In this document: one piece after another, positions 54,661 to 63,095 of the stretch
Layout of the letters: every line of letters starts with the position of its first letter
Position numbering within the stretch: the first letter of the stretch is position 1
NCBI GenBank assembly: GCA_900466875.1
Contig: UBNQ01000016.1
Location: 1-64,000, forward strand
DNA: 64,000 nt
Origin: Hyphomicrobiales bacterium
Lineage (GTDB): Bacteria; Pseudomonadota; Alphaproteobacteria; Rhizobiales; Rhizobiaceae
Direction: 5' to 3'
Notes under the pieces: generated by a model
The model's input: only the letters and a program-made list of their open reading frames with translations
What the model was told of the DNA's origin: nothing
The model's database searches: none
Program-made: the position numbers and the translations under genes

Positions 54661-56403
54661 TCAGCGCAAGTTTTCCTTGATCTCCCGATAGCAGGCATCC
54701 AGCTTGCCGATCTCCTGCTTTCCGAGCGCTTTCCATGTATCGCCGACGAAGTCGAAGAATTCAGCATAACACCTGTCGGTATCGTAATCGGCCCACTGCA
54801 CGCTGAGCAGGCGGCTATCGCGCCTGTAGTCGAGTTGGAGATACATGTTGCTTTCTCCCCCGAGTGGGAAGTTGCGGGGCTCCCCGGTCTTGTTGTCCGC
54901 GACGACGACGAAAGAGCAACCCGAGCCGCAGCCGATCTGGATAAGCGAGTAGTGTCCTGCGAAATTCGGGCCTTCGCGCAGTCCATTCCTAATACGGGTT
55001 CGAAGGCTGTTGAATTCGCGGTCACGTCCTCTGAAGTCGGGGAGCCTCGTCTTTCCGGAAAACGTTTCCCGTACCTTGAAGGCAACGGGATCGGGCCGCT
55101 TGGACAGCGTTGCAATGCCAGACGACGACCCGGTTGATCCTGCGGCCTGAGGCTGACCGCAGCTATGCCATTCCATTTGATATCCGTATTCACCGTCCCG
55201 GCCATAGCACCAGCCGACGGCCTTGAGCTTCGTCGAAAGAATATCGCGTCGTTCGCATACAGCGACAGTCGCGTCGCTGTCGCCGGAGCCGCCACGACAC
55301 TGCGTGTTGAGGTTCCTCCATTGGTCCAGAAGCCGCGCTGGCTCCGACACCGCCTTATCCGTCATCACGACCTTGCCGAACTCGGACAGGATTTTCGCTT
55401 GAGATGGATCCCATGTCAGAGAAAACTCGGCAAGACCCGAGGATTTCCTGTCTCCGCTGGCACTTTCTGCGAACCATTCAATGAGCCCCTCGGCTTCACA
55501 CATGGCTCGGCAGGTCACGCGCTCGGAACCCGGCCTCACGCTGTAGGCACGCAGAGGCCACCGCTCCGCAAATTTGCGCTTGTCGGAGATGACGACGTTC
55601 TTCGCGGTCGGCTTGCCATAGAATTCCACCGTCTCCGCATATGCCGTTTCCATGAAGGCAAGAGCGTCCGCGTTGCCGAGAGACCAGGCGTCGTGATAGC
55701 GCGCGACGAACGCGAGAGCCTTCCTTTCGTCGGATGGCGGCTGAAGCCGCCTATCGGCTGGTTTCGGCATGGAAGGGTTCGCGACAAGGGCAGGGTCCAC
55801 GGGTGGAACATCCTTGGGTTCGTCCACGGTCACGTGGTAGGCCAGCATCTCGCTCGCAGTCAGGTATCTCATGTCGTCACTCGCCACGGAGAGGCTAAGC
55901 TGGAGCAACCGGGGATCCACTCCCATCTCGATGAAGTAGGTCATGATCTGGGCGGTGATTTCCTGGACCGCTGCGACCGCGGTGTGCCCGTCCAGATTGC
56001 TTTCCGGCGAGAACGAGGAACGGTGCACGCCGATCGAGCCCGGATCGGCTTGCCGGATCTTTCCGCCGACGAACGCCAACGCGCACGCTGACGCACATTG
56101 AGACGCCCGCAGCTGGAAGGTGGAAAGGCCGAGTTCCCTGATCTTGCGGCCGAAGGCCATGGCTTTGACGATATTGCCACCGTTGCTGTCGAAAGTGACG
56201 ACCTTGGCCCCGGTGGCGGCGACCTCGCGCGCCAGCGCCTCGGGGTCGTCGGAATAGGCAAAGTCGCCTTTGATAACAATGACGGGGGGCGCATTGTCGA
56301 TCTCGATCCGCTGCACGGAGACGTCGGCAAGCACGGACGAAACGAATGATCCCCAGATCACGAACGCGAACAGAAACTTACGAAAAGACACCTGTACCCC
56401 CAT
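54661..56403 (-). CDS. Secreted ClpP/crotonase-like protein with C-terminal extension
   Basis: A 580-residue protein with a signal peptide (hydrophobic residues 8-25, cut near LADVS). Residues 35-210 match the periplasmic ClpP/crotonase-like group: VIKGDF start, VTFDSNGGNIVKAMAFG near 68-84 (the oxyanion GGN loop), SQCASACALAFVGG near 101-114 with the Ser-Ala nucleophile elbow (Ser105) and IGVHRSSF near 123-130 (His). This would make a serine protease or relic of one. A middle domain (about 225-380) and a C-terminal Cys-containing domain (about 430-580, GHYSLIQIGCGSGCSF near 500) are unrecognised. It reads away from the AAA-protease genes with a 448-bp divergent gap. Cargo of the element. Confidence 0.75.
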   Translation of the reverse strand: MGVQVSFRKFLFAFVIWGSFVSSVLADVSVQRIEIDNAPPVIVIKGDFAYSDDPEALAREVAATGAKVVTFDSNGGNIVKAMAFGRKIRELGLSTFQLRASQCASACALAFVGGKIRQADPGSIGVHRSSFSPESNLDGHTAVAAVQEITAQIMTYFIEMGVDPRLLQLSLSVASDDMRYLTASEMLAYHVTVDEPKDVPPVDPALVANPSMPKPADRRLQPPSDERKALAFVARYHDAWSLGNADALAFMETAYAETVEFYGKPTAKNVVISDKRKFAERWPLRAYSVRPGSERVTCRAMCEAEGLIEWFAESASGDRKSSGLAEFSLTWDPSQAKILSEFGKVVMTDKAVSEPARLLDQWRNLNTQCRGGSGDSDATVAVCERRDILSTKLKAVGWCYGRDGEYGYQMEWHSCGQPQAAGSTGSSSGIATLSKRPDPVAFKVRETFSGKTRLPDFRGRDREFNSLRTRIRNGLREGPNFAGHYSLIQIGCGSGCSFVVVADNKTGEPRNFPLGGESNMYLQLDYRRDSRLLSVQWADYDTDRCYAEFFDFVGDTWKALGKQEIGKLDACYREIKENLR

Positions 56404-56851
56404 ACACCCGGGTGCATGTTAGCCTGTCGGGTGCAATCCGCAATCGGAGCGGAGAGTTTTTCGTCGTCGGCCGAGGTTCTGCGCTTGTCCGTAGCTCGAG
56501 TTTTTGGATTCTGCGAACAACGCGGGCCGAGGGCGAGAAGCGTTCGGTCGCGAGGGCTATCGGTCGACAGCTTCTAGGCGGTGAACGGTCCTTCAGACAG
56601 TGAGCCCGTCCATGCCGTTCTTGGCGAATATCGCGAGTGAAAGCGTTGTTCACGATTCGTTAAACATGCCGCCTTACATTGCGACGACAGGGTTGCTTCC
56701 GTCTACCGACGGAGTAGCGCGACTACGGTACTTCAGACAATTCGGCAGAGTTCGAAGCATGTCCAGCGAATTGACCCACTCGATACGAATACGATGATCC
56801 GCTGGCCGCGGCGCGGCCTGGATTCCATCGACTATTCTTACCGAGGAAGTC
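56404..56851. other. Divergent intergenic region, no gene seen
   Basis: The 448 bp between the secreted protein gene (leftward) and the TnsA-like gene (rightward) hold no supported ORF. They should contain promoters for both directions. No transposon-end-like repeat was found. Confidence 0.4.
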
Positions 56852-57454
56852 ATGCGACCTGTCGAGCATAACGCGGCCAAGACCGCGCGGGCCACGCCAA
56901 CCGTCAAGGCGGTCTTTTATCCACTCGCGACGATTAAATGCGAAGGCGCTACGGACTTCCGCTCACAGGTCGCGAGGGACGTCGCGTGCCTGCTGGACGT
57001 CGACGCCAGCGTGTCTTTCTGGCGTTGCCGCCCTGTCCTGCCTGATGCCAAGAGTGCGGTCCGTGCCCCGGATTTCCTGGTGACTTACCAAGACGGCACG
57101 CAGCGCCTGGTTGACGCTCCAGACAGGGAAGGCGGCGAGGGCGGTCCGGGACGTCGTTCCCCGATCCGGTACGTAAAGCTGACCCGTGAAGACGTCTACG
57201 GCGGCTTCCGCCTCGAGAACGCCCGGGATCTGCTCCGCTATGGAAACTGGCGCACCAGTCTGGGCGACCGCGTGAGGCTTCTCGCGGCGCTCGACGAGCA
57301 CGGTAGCCTGACGTTCGCGGAATGCCTCGGAGCCATGCAGGAAACGAGGCCCGTGGCGGGTCTAGCTTCCCTTATCCTGTCCGGTTTCGTCGAGGTGGAT
57401 CTAGACGAAGCGCCGCTCGGCCCCGAGACGGCCGTAAGGCGAATACGTCGCTGA
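56852..57454 (+). CDS. TnsA-fold protein lacking catalytic residues
   Basis: A 200-residue protein whose residues 35-95 track the TnsA nuclease domain: RSQVARDVACLLDVDASV, then RAPDFLVTY and DGTQRLVDA. The Asp of APDF (Asp74) is kept, but the Glu of the usual LERD step is Ala (VARD) and the catalytic Lys of the last strand is absent (LVDAPD). The C-terminus is a winged helix (RLLAALDEHGSLTFAECLGAM, then LASLILSGFVEVDL), as in TnsA C-terminal domains. It is 39 bp before the AAA/M41 gene and probably works with it. The homology call is mine from pattern, not from a search. Confidence 0.6.
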   Translation: MRPVEHNAAKTARATPTVKAVFYPLATIKCEGATDFRSQVARDVACLLDVDASVSFWRCRPVLPDAKSAVRAPDFLVTYQDGTQRLVDAPDREGGEGGPGRRSPIRYVKLTREDVYGGFRLENARDLLRYGNWRTSLGDRVRLLAALDEHGSLTFAECLGAMQETRPVAGLASLILSGFVEVDLDEAPLGPETAVRRIRR

Positions 57455-57493
57455 AATCACGAGCCCTTCCAGCCCGATTTCAGAGGAACGACG

Positions 57494-59503
57494 ATGAAAA
57501 AGCAACTGCGAATGAGCCGCTTCGTTGACGCGGCGATGATCGACTTTCCGACGGCCGTCGCCATGTGCGGCGTCCGGTCGGCACTGCGACCCTATCTGCG
57601 CCACCCAGACGCTGCCTTCGTGGCCGTTCTGGAAATCCCTGCCGACATCGATTCCATCTTCTATCACCACGCGGCATCGGCATTGCTGGATCGCGGCACG
57701 CTGTACGACGACTTCGGCAATCAGCTGTCTTACGTAGCCCGCCTTGACGAGATCTCGATCGTGAGTGCCCTCAAGAAGATCCTCGACGCTCGGAGGTCGA
57801 TTATCCTAATCAGAGAACGGGAAGCGCTGGATGCCGACCTGAGACTTCTGGCCGATGTCGAGGGCGTGGTAGAGAGGCCTAAGCCCGCGCACTTCCTCGC
57901 TGCCGGGCGGATGCTCGGGATCTCCGAGATGACGTCGGAGGACGCAGAATACCTTGCGGGTCTCGATTTCCAGAAGGTCAGGCTTGCCATCCGCAGCGGC
58001 AGGTCGTTCCGAACTGCCATGAACCGTCTCCGTCGGTCCGCCCGCCTGGAAGAAGCAAGCGCCCACAACGCGGACAAGCAGAAAACGGAGCCACGGCTGT
58101 CGAGGACGCTTCACCAGACTGCGGGGTACGGCGAAGCGGCCGAGTGGGGGCTGCAGCTTGCGGGCGACATCGCGGGGTGGATGGCTGGCAAAATCGAATG
58201 GGAAGACGTTGACCGCGGCGCTGTCCTGTACGGAAAGCCGGGCTGTGGGAAAACGACTTACGGCCGGATCCTCGCGGCGACCTGCGGGCTGAGCATTATC
58301 GAGGCATCATCGGCGAGGTGGCAAGCGACCGGCCACCTCGGAGACATGCTCAAGGCGATGCGGAAGACGTTCGAGGTGGCGCGAAAGAAAGCTCCGTGCA
58401 TCCTTTTTCTCGATGAGTTCGATGCCTTCGGGGACAGAAGCAGCGACACCGCCGGGGACAACATCGACTACAAGCGACAGGTCATCAACGCCCTCCTCGA
58501 GTGCCTCGATCCGCCGGAAGGGCGGCCGGGCGTCGTTGTGGTGGCGGCGACAAACTTCCCGCACCTCCTCGATCCTGCCCTCCTTCGACCTGGACGTCTG
58601 GAACGGCTTATCGGTATTCCCCTGCCGGACGGTCACGCGAGGATCGAGATCCTGAAACAGCATCTCAAGGGTGTCGCCCCTCCGGACAATCTCGGAAATT
58701 TCGTGGAGATGACTGCCGGGTTTTCCGGGGCAGACCTGGAATTGCTGGCAAGGGTGGTACGCCGCGTTGCACGGCGGGAGAACCGCCCCTTGACGGAGCG
58801 GGACCTTATCGATGCCCTGCCGCAGAGCAGGGAACTGTCGACGGAGGAACTGCGGCAAGTGGCGATCCACGAGGCGGGCCACGCGGTGGTCTGCGCTGCG
58901 CTTCTGCCGGACGAACTCCATCGGGTACACCTCCGCAAGCGCGTGTCCATGCAGGAGCCATACCAGCCTATCGGACTCGTGGAGTTTGCCCGGGCGCATA
59001 GCATCTCCGAGACCGAGGACAGTCTCTCGAGGCGAATCGACGTGCAACTTGGTGGCCTGGCGGCGGAACGGGTGATCATCGGTCAGCATTCGACGAGCAC
59101 AGGCGGCAGTGAGGCCTCAGACCTCAGGCTTGCTACGGAACTCGCGACTAAAATCGAGCGGCATTTCGGTTTCGGCGATACGCTCGTCATCGATCTGGGC
59201 ACAGGGAGGGATGCCCTCGAGAGGATGAGGTTGACCGATGGCCGCCTATGGAGGGCGGTCGACAAGCGACTGAGATCTTCCCTCGAGCGGACCGAAGCGA
59301 TCGTGGCGGAGCGTCGCATCGAACTCGAGAAGGTTGCCGCATTGTTGATCTCGCGCGGTGTTGTCGAGGGGGCCGAGGTGAAGGACCTCGTTCGCTCGCG
59401 CCCTGCCACGCCGACGCCGGAGTTATCGTCGGCCGCCGACGCCGCTGACGCCGGCGGTCGCCGGACTGCGCTTGGTCAGGGCCTACGGGAGATGTTGAGA
59501 TGA
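57494..59503 (+). CDS. Soluble FtsH-like AAA+ / M41 zinc protease
   Basis: A 669-residue protein. Residues 1-210 are an N-domain without membrane helices, unlike FtsH. The AAA+ module has Walker A GKPGCGKTT at 247-255, Walker B ILFLDE at 303-308 and the arginine-finger region DPALLRPGRLER near 360-371. A peptidase M41-like domain follows with the zinc motif HEAGH at 459-463 and the third ligand Asp543 in SEASDLRLAT. All key residues are present, so it should unfold and degrade proteins, though in the cytosol. It is followed with a 4-bp overlap by the 114-residue gene. Carried inside the transposon; a defence or element-control role is possible but unproven. Confidence 0.85.
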   Translation: MKKQLRMSRFVDAAMIDFPTAVAMCGVRSALRPYLRHPDAAFVAVLEIPADIDSIFYHHAASALLDRGTLYDDFGNQLSYVARLDEISIVSALKKILDARRSIILIREREALDADLRLLADVEGVVERPKPAHFLAAGRMLGISEMTSEDAEYLAGLDFQKVRLAIRSGRSFRTAMNRLRRSARLEEASAHNADKQKTEPRLSRTLHQTAGYGEAAEWGLQLAGDIAGWMAGKIEWEDVDRGAVLYGKPGCGKTTYGRILAATCGLSIIEASSARWQATGHLGDMLKAMRKTFEVARKKAPCILFLDEFDAFGDRSSDTAGDNIDYKRQVINALLECLDPPEGRPGVVVVAATNFPHLLDPALLRPGRLERLIGIPLPDGHARIEILKQHLKGVAPPDNLGNFVEMTAGFSGADLELLARVVRRVARRENRPLTERDLIDALPQSRELSTEELRQVAIHEAGHAVVCAALLPDELHRVHLRKRVSMQEPYQPIGLVEFARAHSISETEDSLSRRIDVQLGGLAAERVIIGQHSTSTGGSEASDLRLATELATKIERHFGFGDTLVIDLGTGRDALERMRLTDGRLWRAVDKRLRSSLERTEAIVAERRIELEKVAALLISRGVVEGAEVKDLVRSRPATPTPELSSAADAADAGGRRTALGQGLREMLR

Positions 59504-59844
59504 GATCTCCCGACAGCCTGATGCGGGACGGCCGCACGCTCGCGCAATACCTGGATGACTATCGGCGGATGATGGATCTCATCGCGCGCGGCACGCCGCC
59601 GACCCTTGAGGAACTCGCCGACGCGCCGCTCGTCTTCAACTGGACGTTGGGTGATGCCGAGGACCCGAACGGCCATCGCTACCGCCACATCCTCGGCTAT
59701 TTCGACGGACACCCGTACCTGTCGTCGGGGACCTTTGGACACACGTCCCCGTTGTTGCAGCTCGATCCCGGCATGCGCTGGGCGAGGTGTCGCAGTCGGC
59801 TGTACAGGCTGGAGCGCAGACTCCCTCCTTGTATGGGATCCTAA
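59500..59844 (+). CDS. Small protein coupled to the AAA/M41 protease
   Basis: A 114-residue protein that starts inside the stop of the protease gene (ATGA). Helices near residues 14-35 (LAQYLDDYRRMMDLIARG) and a conserved-looking core (RYRHILGYFDGHPYLSSGTFGH) are visible; I cannot name the family. From 59845 to 60090 a second frame still looks protein-like (MSADSIVRPFACRRANPVRA), which could mean a frameshifted extension or another small gene, but no good start supports it. Confidence 0.65.
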   Translation: MRSPDSLMRDGRTLAQYLDDYRRMMDLIARGTPPTLEELADAPLVFNWTLGDAEDPNGHRYRHILGYFDGHPYLSSGTFGHTSPLLQLDPGMRWARCRSRLYRLERRLPPCMGS

Positions 59845-60090
59845 AAAGACGACAAAGGCCGATAGGTACGTCATTGGCGTGGCTATGTCGGCGGACAGCA
59901 TTGTCCGACCGTTCGCTTGCCGCCGGGCGAACCCGGTCCGCGCAGCAGCCTTCCGGGCGATGCTTACAGACATAGCCCTCAATTTCCAAGAGACCGATCT
60001 TTCGAACGCCTGCGGCCTGACCTGGCTCCGGACATTGCCTTTGCCATCCGGCATGGTGTACCAAGCTACTGGTTCGAGGCGAGGTGTGGT

Positions 60091-60285
60091 TTGACGGAAA
60101 ATGCCGAAAACTGGAGCAGGCTCGACGCGGAGCGACAGATCCGCGACGTTCTCGAACGGGCCAAGTCGGGTACCGAGCAGCTCGTCATAGAGCATGACGG
60201 CGTGTTCGAAGTCAGGTTCATCCCCCATCGACGGAAGCCGGGTATTGGCGAGGTACTCGCGAGGGGCGGTCCCGAGCGGGATTAG
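60091..60285 (+). CDS. Small Phd-antitoxin-like protein
   Basis: A 64-residue frame from a TTG at 60091 with GAGG upstream. The pattern VLERAKSGTEQLVIEHDGVFEVRFI then a charged tail ending GEVLARGG recalls Phd/YefM-type antitoxins (a helix, a short strand pair and a toxin-wrapping tail). The match is weak. It ends 6 bp from the convergent PIN-domain gene. Confidence 0.4.
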   Translation: MTENAENWSRLDAERQIRDVLERAKSGTEQLVIEHDGVFEVRFIPHRRKPGIGEVLARGGPERD

Positions 60286-60291
60286 AGGCAG

Positions 60292-60813
60292 CTAGGCAAG
60301 CCGCTGCTTCGCTCCGGGCGCGTCGTGCCGCCTGCGAGATTCCCCGCGGGGGACCAGCCAGCACCGGAAGATAGGATGATAGACGCCGGGAAGCTCGAAA
60401 TGCCGATGGATCGTGATGAAGTCGGTGGCGTCGAGCGTGGCGATCGGGATCCGGTGGACGATCGAAATCGCGGCAATGAACAGATCCATGCCCGGCTTTT
60501 TCTTGCAGTCCTCGTTCACCAGCCACAGGTTCCTAAGCGGACGGCAGCACTGCAGCTCGGCAAGCTTGCGGGCCACTTCCGGAGTGACTTGCGGGTAATA
60601 GTAGTCACTGTCGAGAACGGTATCCAGCCATGCGAGAAGCTCGGATGCCTTTCGGGAATTCCTCACCTCAAGCTCGACGATACCCTGCTGTATCTCCAGG
60701 ATCACAGGAAAAGGTATGGCGAGCGAGGTCTGCCGTTTGAACCATTCTTTCAAAGCCCGGTTCTGGACCTCTTTTGTGGCGTGACTGACCACGTTGGTAT
60801 CCAACAGAAACAT
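60292..60813 (-). CDS. PIN-domain protein (VapC-like)
   Basis: A 173-residue protein with the PIN nuclease acidic set: Asp5 in MFLLDTNVVS, Glu near 40 in VILEIQQGI, Asp near 110 in MDLFIAAIS and Asp near 126 in ATLDATDF. VapC toxins cut tRNA or rRNA. A typical vapB antitoxin gene would lie just upstream on the same strand, but only 96 bp separate this gene from the MocR gene. The convergent 64-residue frame is the only antitoxin candidate nearby. The C-terminal 40 residues are Arg-rich and beyond the usual PIN fold. Confidence 0.8.
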   Translation of the reverse strand: MFLLDTNVVSHATKEVQNRALKEWFKRQTSLAIPFPVILEIQQGIVELEVRNSRKASELLAWLDTVLDSDYYYPQVTPEVARKLAELQCCRPLRNLWLVNEDCKKKPGMDLFIAAISIVHRIPIATLDATDFITIHRHFELPGVYHPIFRCWLVPRGESRRRHDAPGAKQRLA

Positions 60814-60909
60814 TGCAGACCCCTGGAGAAGCGCAATTCGGTTGGTCTCCGACGGTCGCCGGCTATGGTTAAGAATTCGTTAACACCCAGGATTTCCTGC
60901 GCATCGGGG

Positions 60910-62346
60910 TCATCCCATCCATCCGCCTCCGGAAAGCGAATTCGCCATGAACAGGAGACCGGCGCGTAGTTCGTCCCGGGTGATGACGCCGCCGAGGCAA
61001 ACTCGCACGTGCTCGTCTGGCTTGCCAAGCACCGTGAACGCGTCCGAAGGCATGAGCCCGACATGACGTCCTGCCATCCGGCCCATGAGTTCGGCTCTAC
61101 TTGCGCCCTCGGGCAGTTTGAGCCAGATGTTGAAGGCTTCGGGCTCTCCGCGGTACTCGAGTCCATGCAGCGTCTCCGCAACTATCTCCTGCCGGACTGC
61201 GCTTTCGCTGCGCACGAAACGGCGTATCGCGTCCGCGGTACCGTCTTCGATCCAGCGAGTCGCGAGGGCCATGCATATGGGCGATGGCATCACGGCGCTC
61301 GCCCGGAGGGCCTGGGCAAGGCCATAGGCCGCCTTCGCGTTAGGGGTGACGGTGTAAGCCAGCCGCAAGCCCGCTCCAAGGCACTTCGCAAGCCCCCCGA
61401 TATGCCAGGTGAGATCCGGTGCCAGTGTGGCGAACGGCGCGGGCGCTGACGCGGGAATAAAACCATAGGCATCGTCTTCGACGAGTGGCAGGCGGTGACG
61501 CAGGATGACCTCCGCGATCTCCATTCTTCGGTCCTTGGGTATCGTCAGGGTCGTCGGGTTTTGGACCGTCGGATTAAGGTACAGAGCCTTTGGTTGATGG
61601 AGGTGGATCGCCCTGTCCAACGCGTCCGGCAGTATCCCTGCCGTGTCGGTCGGAATCCCAACCAACTGCAGCCCCATGCGGGAGGCGATCGCTCGCAAGC
61701 CCGGATACGTAACGGCCTCGCACAGCACTACGTCTCCGGGCCGCGTCATCGTGGATAGGATTGCGGTCATCGTCGCGTGCGCGCCCGGAGTTATCGCGAT
61801 GCGTTCAAGGTTCGGAACCATGCCGCGTTTGGATAGCCAGGCCGAAGCCGCGGTCTTGTCCTGCTCTCCACCGCTCGTCGATTGGTAGCGAAGGAGAGAC
61901 ACGAGATTGGCGGAGACGGTGCCAAGACCGTTTTGCATCCGTGCCAGAAGTTCCGGGTCCGTAGGCTCGGGCGGCATATTCATCGATAGGTCCTCGTCGC
62001 GGGAGCGGCGGGGATCTGTCTGATGTTTCTCGTTCGAAGTAGCCCGGGCGAAAGTGCCGCGACCGACGTGGCTTTCGACCACTTTCCTGGCGTTGGCCTC
62101 GGCGTAGGCCCGGCTGACGGTAGTAAAGTCTATGCCGAGGCGCTCCGCCAGCTTGCGCTGTGGCGGTAGCCGTTCGCCGGGAGTGATCTCGCCGCTTTTA
62201 ACGGAGGCCTCAATCGCGTCGGCAATCTGAAGATATCGCGGTTTGCCGTCAGGCCGGATGATCGGTAGCCATCTTCCCAAAGTGACGTATCCCTGTCTCA
62301 ATGTCCCAATGTTTCGCATTGTATGGATGATAATTATGCCATGCAA
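60910..62346 (-). CDS. MocR/PdxR-type regulator (GntR HTH fused to aminotransferase fold)
   Basis: A 478-residue MocR-type protein. A GntR winged helix (about residues 38-105, LPPQRKLAERLGIDFTTVSRAY) is linked to a fold-type I aminotransferase domain with AITPGAHATMTAIL near 185, NPTVQNPTTLTI near 258 and the PLP-binding Lys in HIGGLAKCLGAGLRLAY near 319. Such proteins sense PLP or an amino compound. It is divergent from the NitB/NitC genes and probably controls them. The ATG at 62346 has GAGAGG upstream, but one operator-like copy (62318-62328) then lies within its coding start; an ATG at 62319 is in frame. Confidence 0.9.
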   Translation of the reverse strand: MHGIIIIHTMRNIGTLRQGYVTLGRWLPIIRPDGKPRYLQIADAIEASVKSGEITPGERLPPQRKLAERLGIDFTTVSRAYAEANARKVVESHVGRGTFARATSNEKHQTDPRRSRDEDLSMNMPPEPTDPELLARMQNGLGTVSANLVSLLRYQSTSGGEQDKTAASAWLSKRGMVPNLERIAITPGAHATMTAILSTMTRPGDVVLCEAVTYPGLRAIASRMGLQLVGIPTDTAGILPDALDRAIHLHQPKALYLNPTVQNPTTLTIPKDRRMEIAEVILRHRLPLVEDDAYGFIPASAPAPFATLAPDLTWHIGGLAKCLGAGLRLAYTVTPNAKAAYGLAQALRASAVMPSPICMALATRWIEDGTADAIRRFVRSESAVRQEIVAETLHGLEYRGEPEAFNIWLKLPEGASRAELMGRMAGRHVGLMPSDAFTVLGKPDEHVRVCLGGVITRDELRAGLLFMANSLSGGGWMG

Positions 62347-62500
62347 GCCTCTCTTTCATCTTGTGAGTGAAGCCTAATATTGCGGCAACAGGTCGAGTTC
62401 ACTGCACGTTTTATAGTCCAGTCGCCAGCTATTTATGCATCTAGACTGGAGACGAAATTATTATTGTATGGATAAAAGACTGATTGTTGATTCATACAAT
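62318..62500. promoter_or_regulatory. Three operator-like repeats around the MocR-nitB promoter
   Basis: ATTGTATGGAT occurs at 62318-62328 and 62463-62473, and its inverted near-copy ATTCATACAAT at 62490-62500 (10 of 11 positions). A direct copy plus an inverted partner fits a MocR dimer site. The copies at 62463 and 62490 lie 50-85 bp before the nitB start, and the 62318 copy overlaps the MocR gene start. Confidence 0.6.
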
Positions 62501-62548
62501 TCTCGCCGTACCGTTGAGCCATCACCCACGCCAACAGGAGCGATGTTA

Positions 62549-63031
62549 ATGCCTCAGGTCACGCATGAAGCCCACAAGGACGGCGACTTCTTTGTCGACT
62601 ACGAAAGCAAGGTCTTCGAGGACGTGAAGGCCGAGCCCGGCGAAAAGGCTCTCATTACATTTCACACGATGGCTTTCGAAGGCTCGATCGGCTTGGTGAA
62701 CATCCTGAATGCTATCCGTCTGCAACGGAAGGGCTACGAGACCTCGATCCTCCTCTACGGTCCGGGCGTCACCCTCGGTATTCAGCGCGGCTTTCCCAAA
62801 CTGGGAGACGAAGCGTTCCCCGGGCATCTGAACTTCAACAAGAACCTGGAACGCTTCATGAAGGAGGGCGGCAAGGTCTACGCCTGCCGCTTCGCACTGC
62901 AGGCGCTTTACGGCCACGGTGAGCCCGCGCTTATTCCCGGCATCGTCCCGATCCTGCCGCAGGATGTGCTCGACTGTGTCCTCCTCCACAAGAAGGCCGA
63001 TGCGCTGATCATCGACACCTGGACCGTCTGA
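62549..63031 (+). CDS. nitB: MSMEG_0572/Sll0783 family protein (NitB of the Nit1C cluster)
   Basis: A 160-residue soluble protein of the MSMEG_0572/Sll0783 family, always the neighbour of Nit1-type nitrilases and linked to nitrogen starvation. A DsrE-like fold fits: [19 protein letters not shown] near 34-52, [18 protein letters not shown] near 61-78, then [13 protein letters not shown]. The ATG at 62549 has AGGAG 8 bases upstream; the longer frame above has no signal. It is followed 64 bp later by the nitrilase gene. The function is unknown; in cyanide-assimilating pseudomonads the Nit1C cluster containing it is needed for growth on cyanide. Confidence 0.85.
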   Translation: MPQVTHEAHKDGDFFVDYESKVFEDVKAEPGEKALITFHTMAFEGSIGLVNILNAIRLQRKGYETSILLYGPGVTLGIQRGFPKLGDEAFPGHLNFNKNLERFMKEGGKVYACRFALQALYGHGEPALIPGIVPILPQDVLDCVLLHKKADALIIDTWTV

Positions 63032-63095
63032 TCGAACGCTGCGTCCCGCGCTTGGCGCGGGACGCCATCCCGCCCGTCAAGAACAGGAGCCAGTC

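Noticed and set aside
58062..58067. CCCACA as the second transposon end
   Set aside because: It lies inside the AAA/M41 coding sequence, is not followed by TCGAT, and has no TnsB-like repeats beside it.
62300..62312. TGTCCCAATG, similar to the TnsB-like unit near 42284
   Set aside because: It has the same orientation as the left end, lies in the MocR coding start, and stands alone, so it is probably chance.
62571..62576. CCCACA as the second transposon end
   Set aside because: It lies inside the nitB coding sequence without a TCGAT duplication or repeats.
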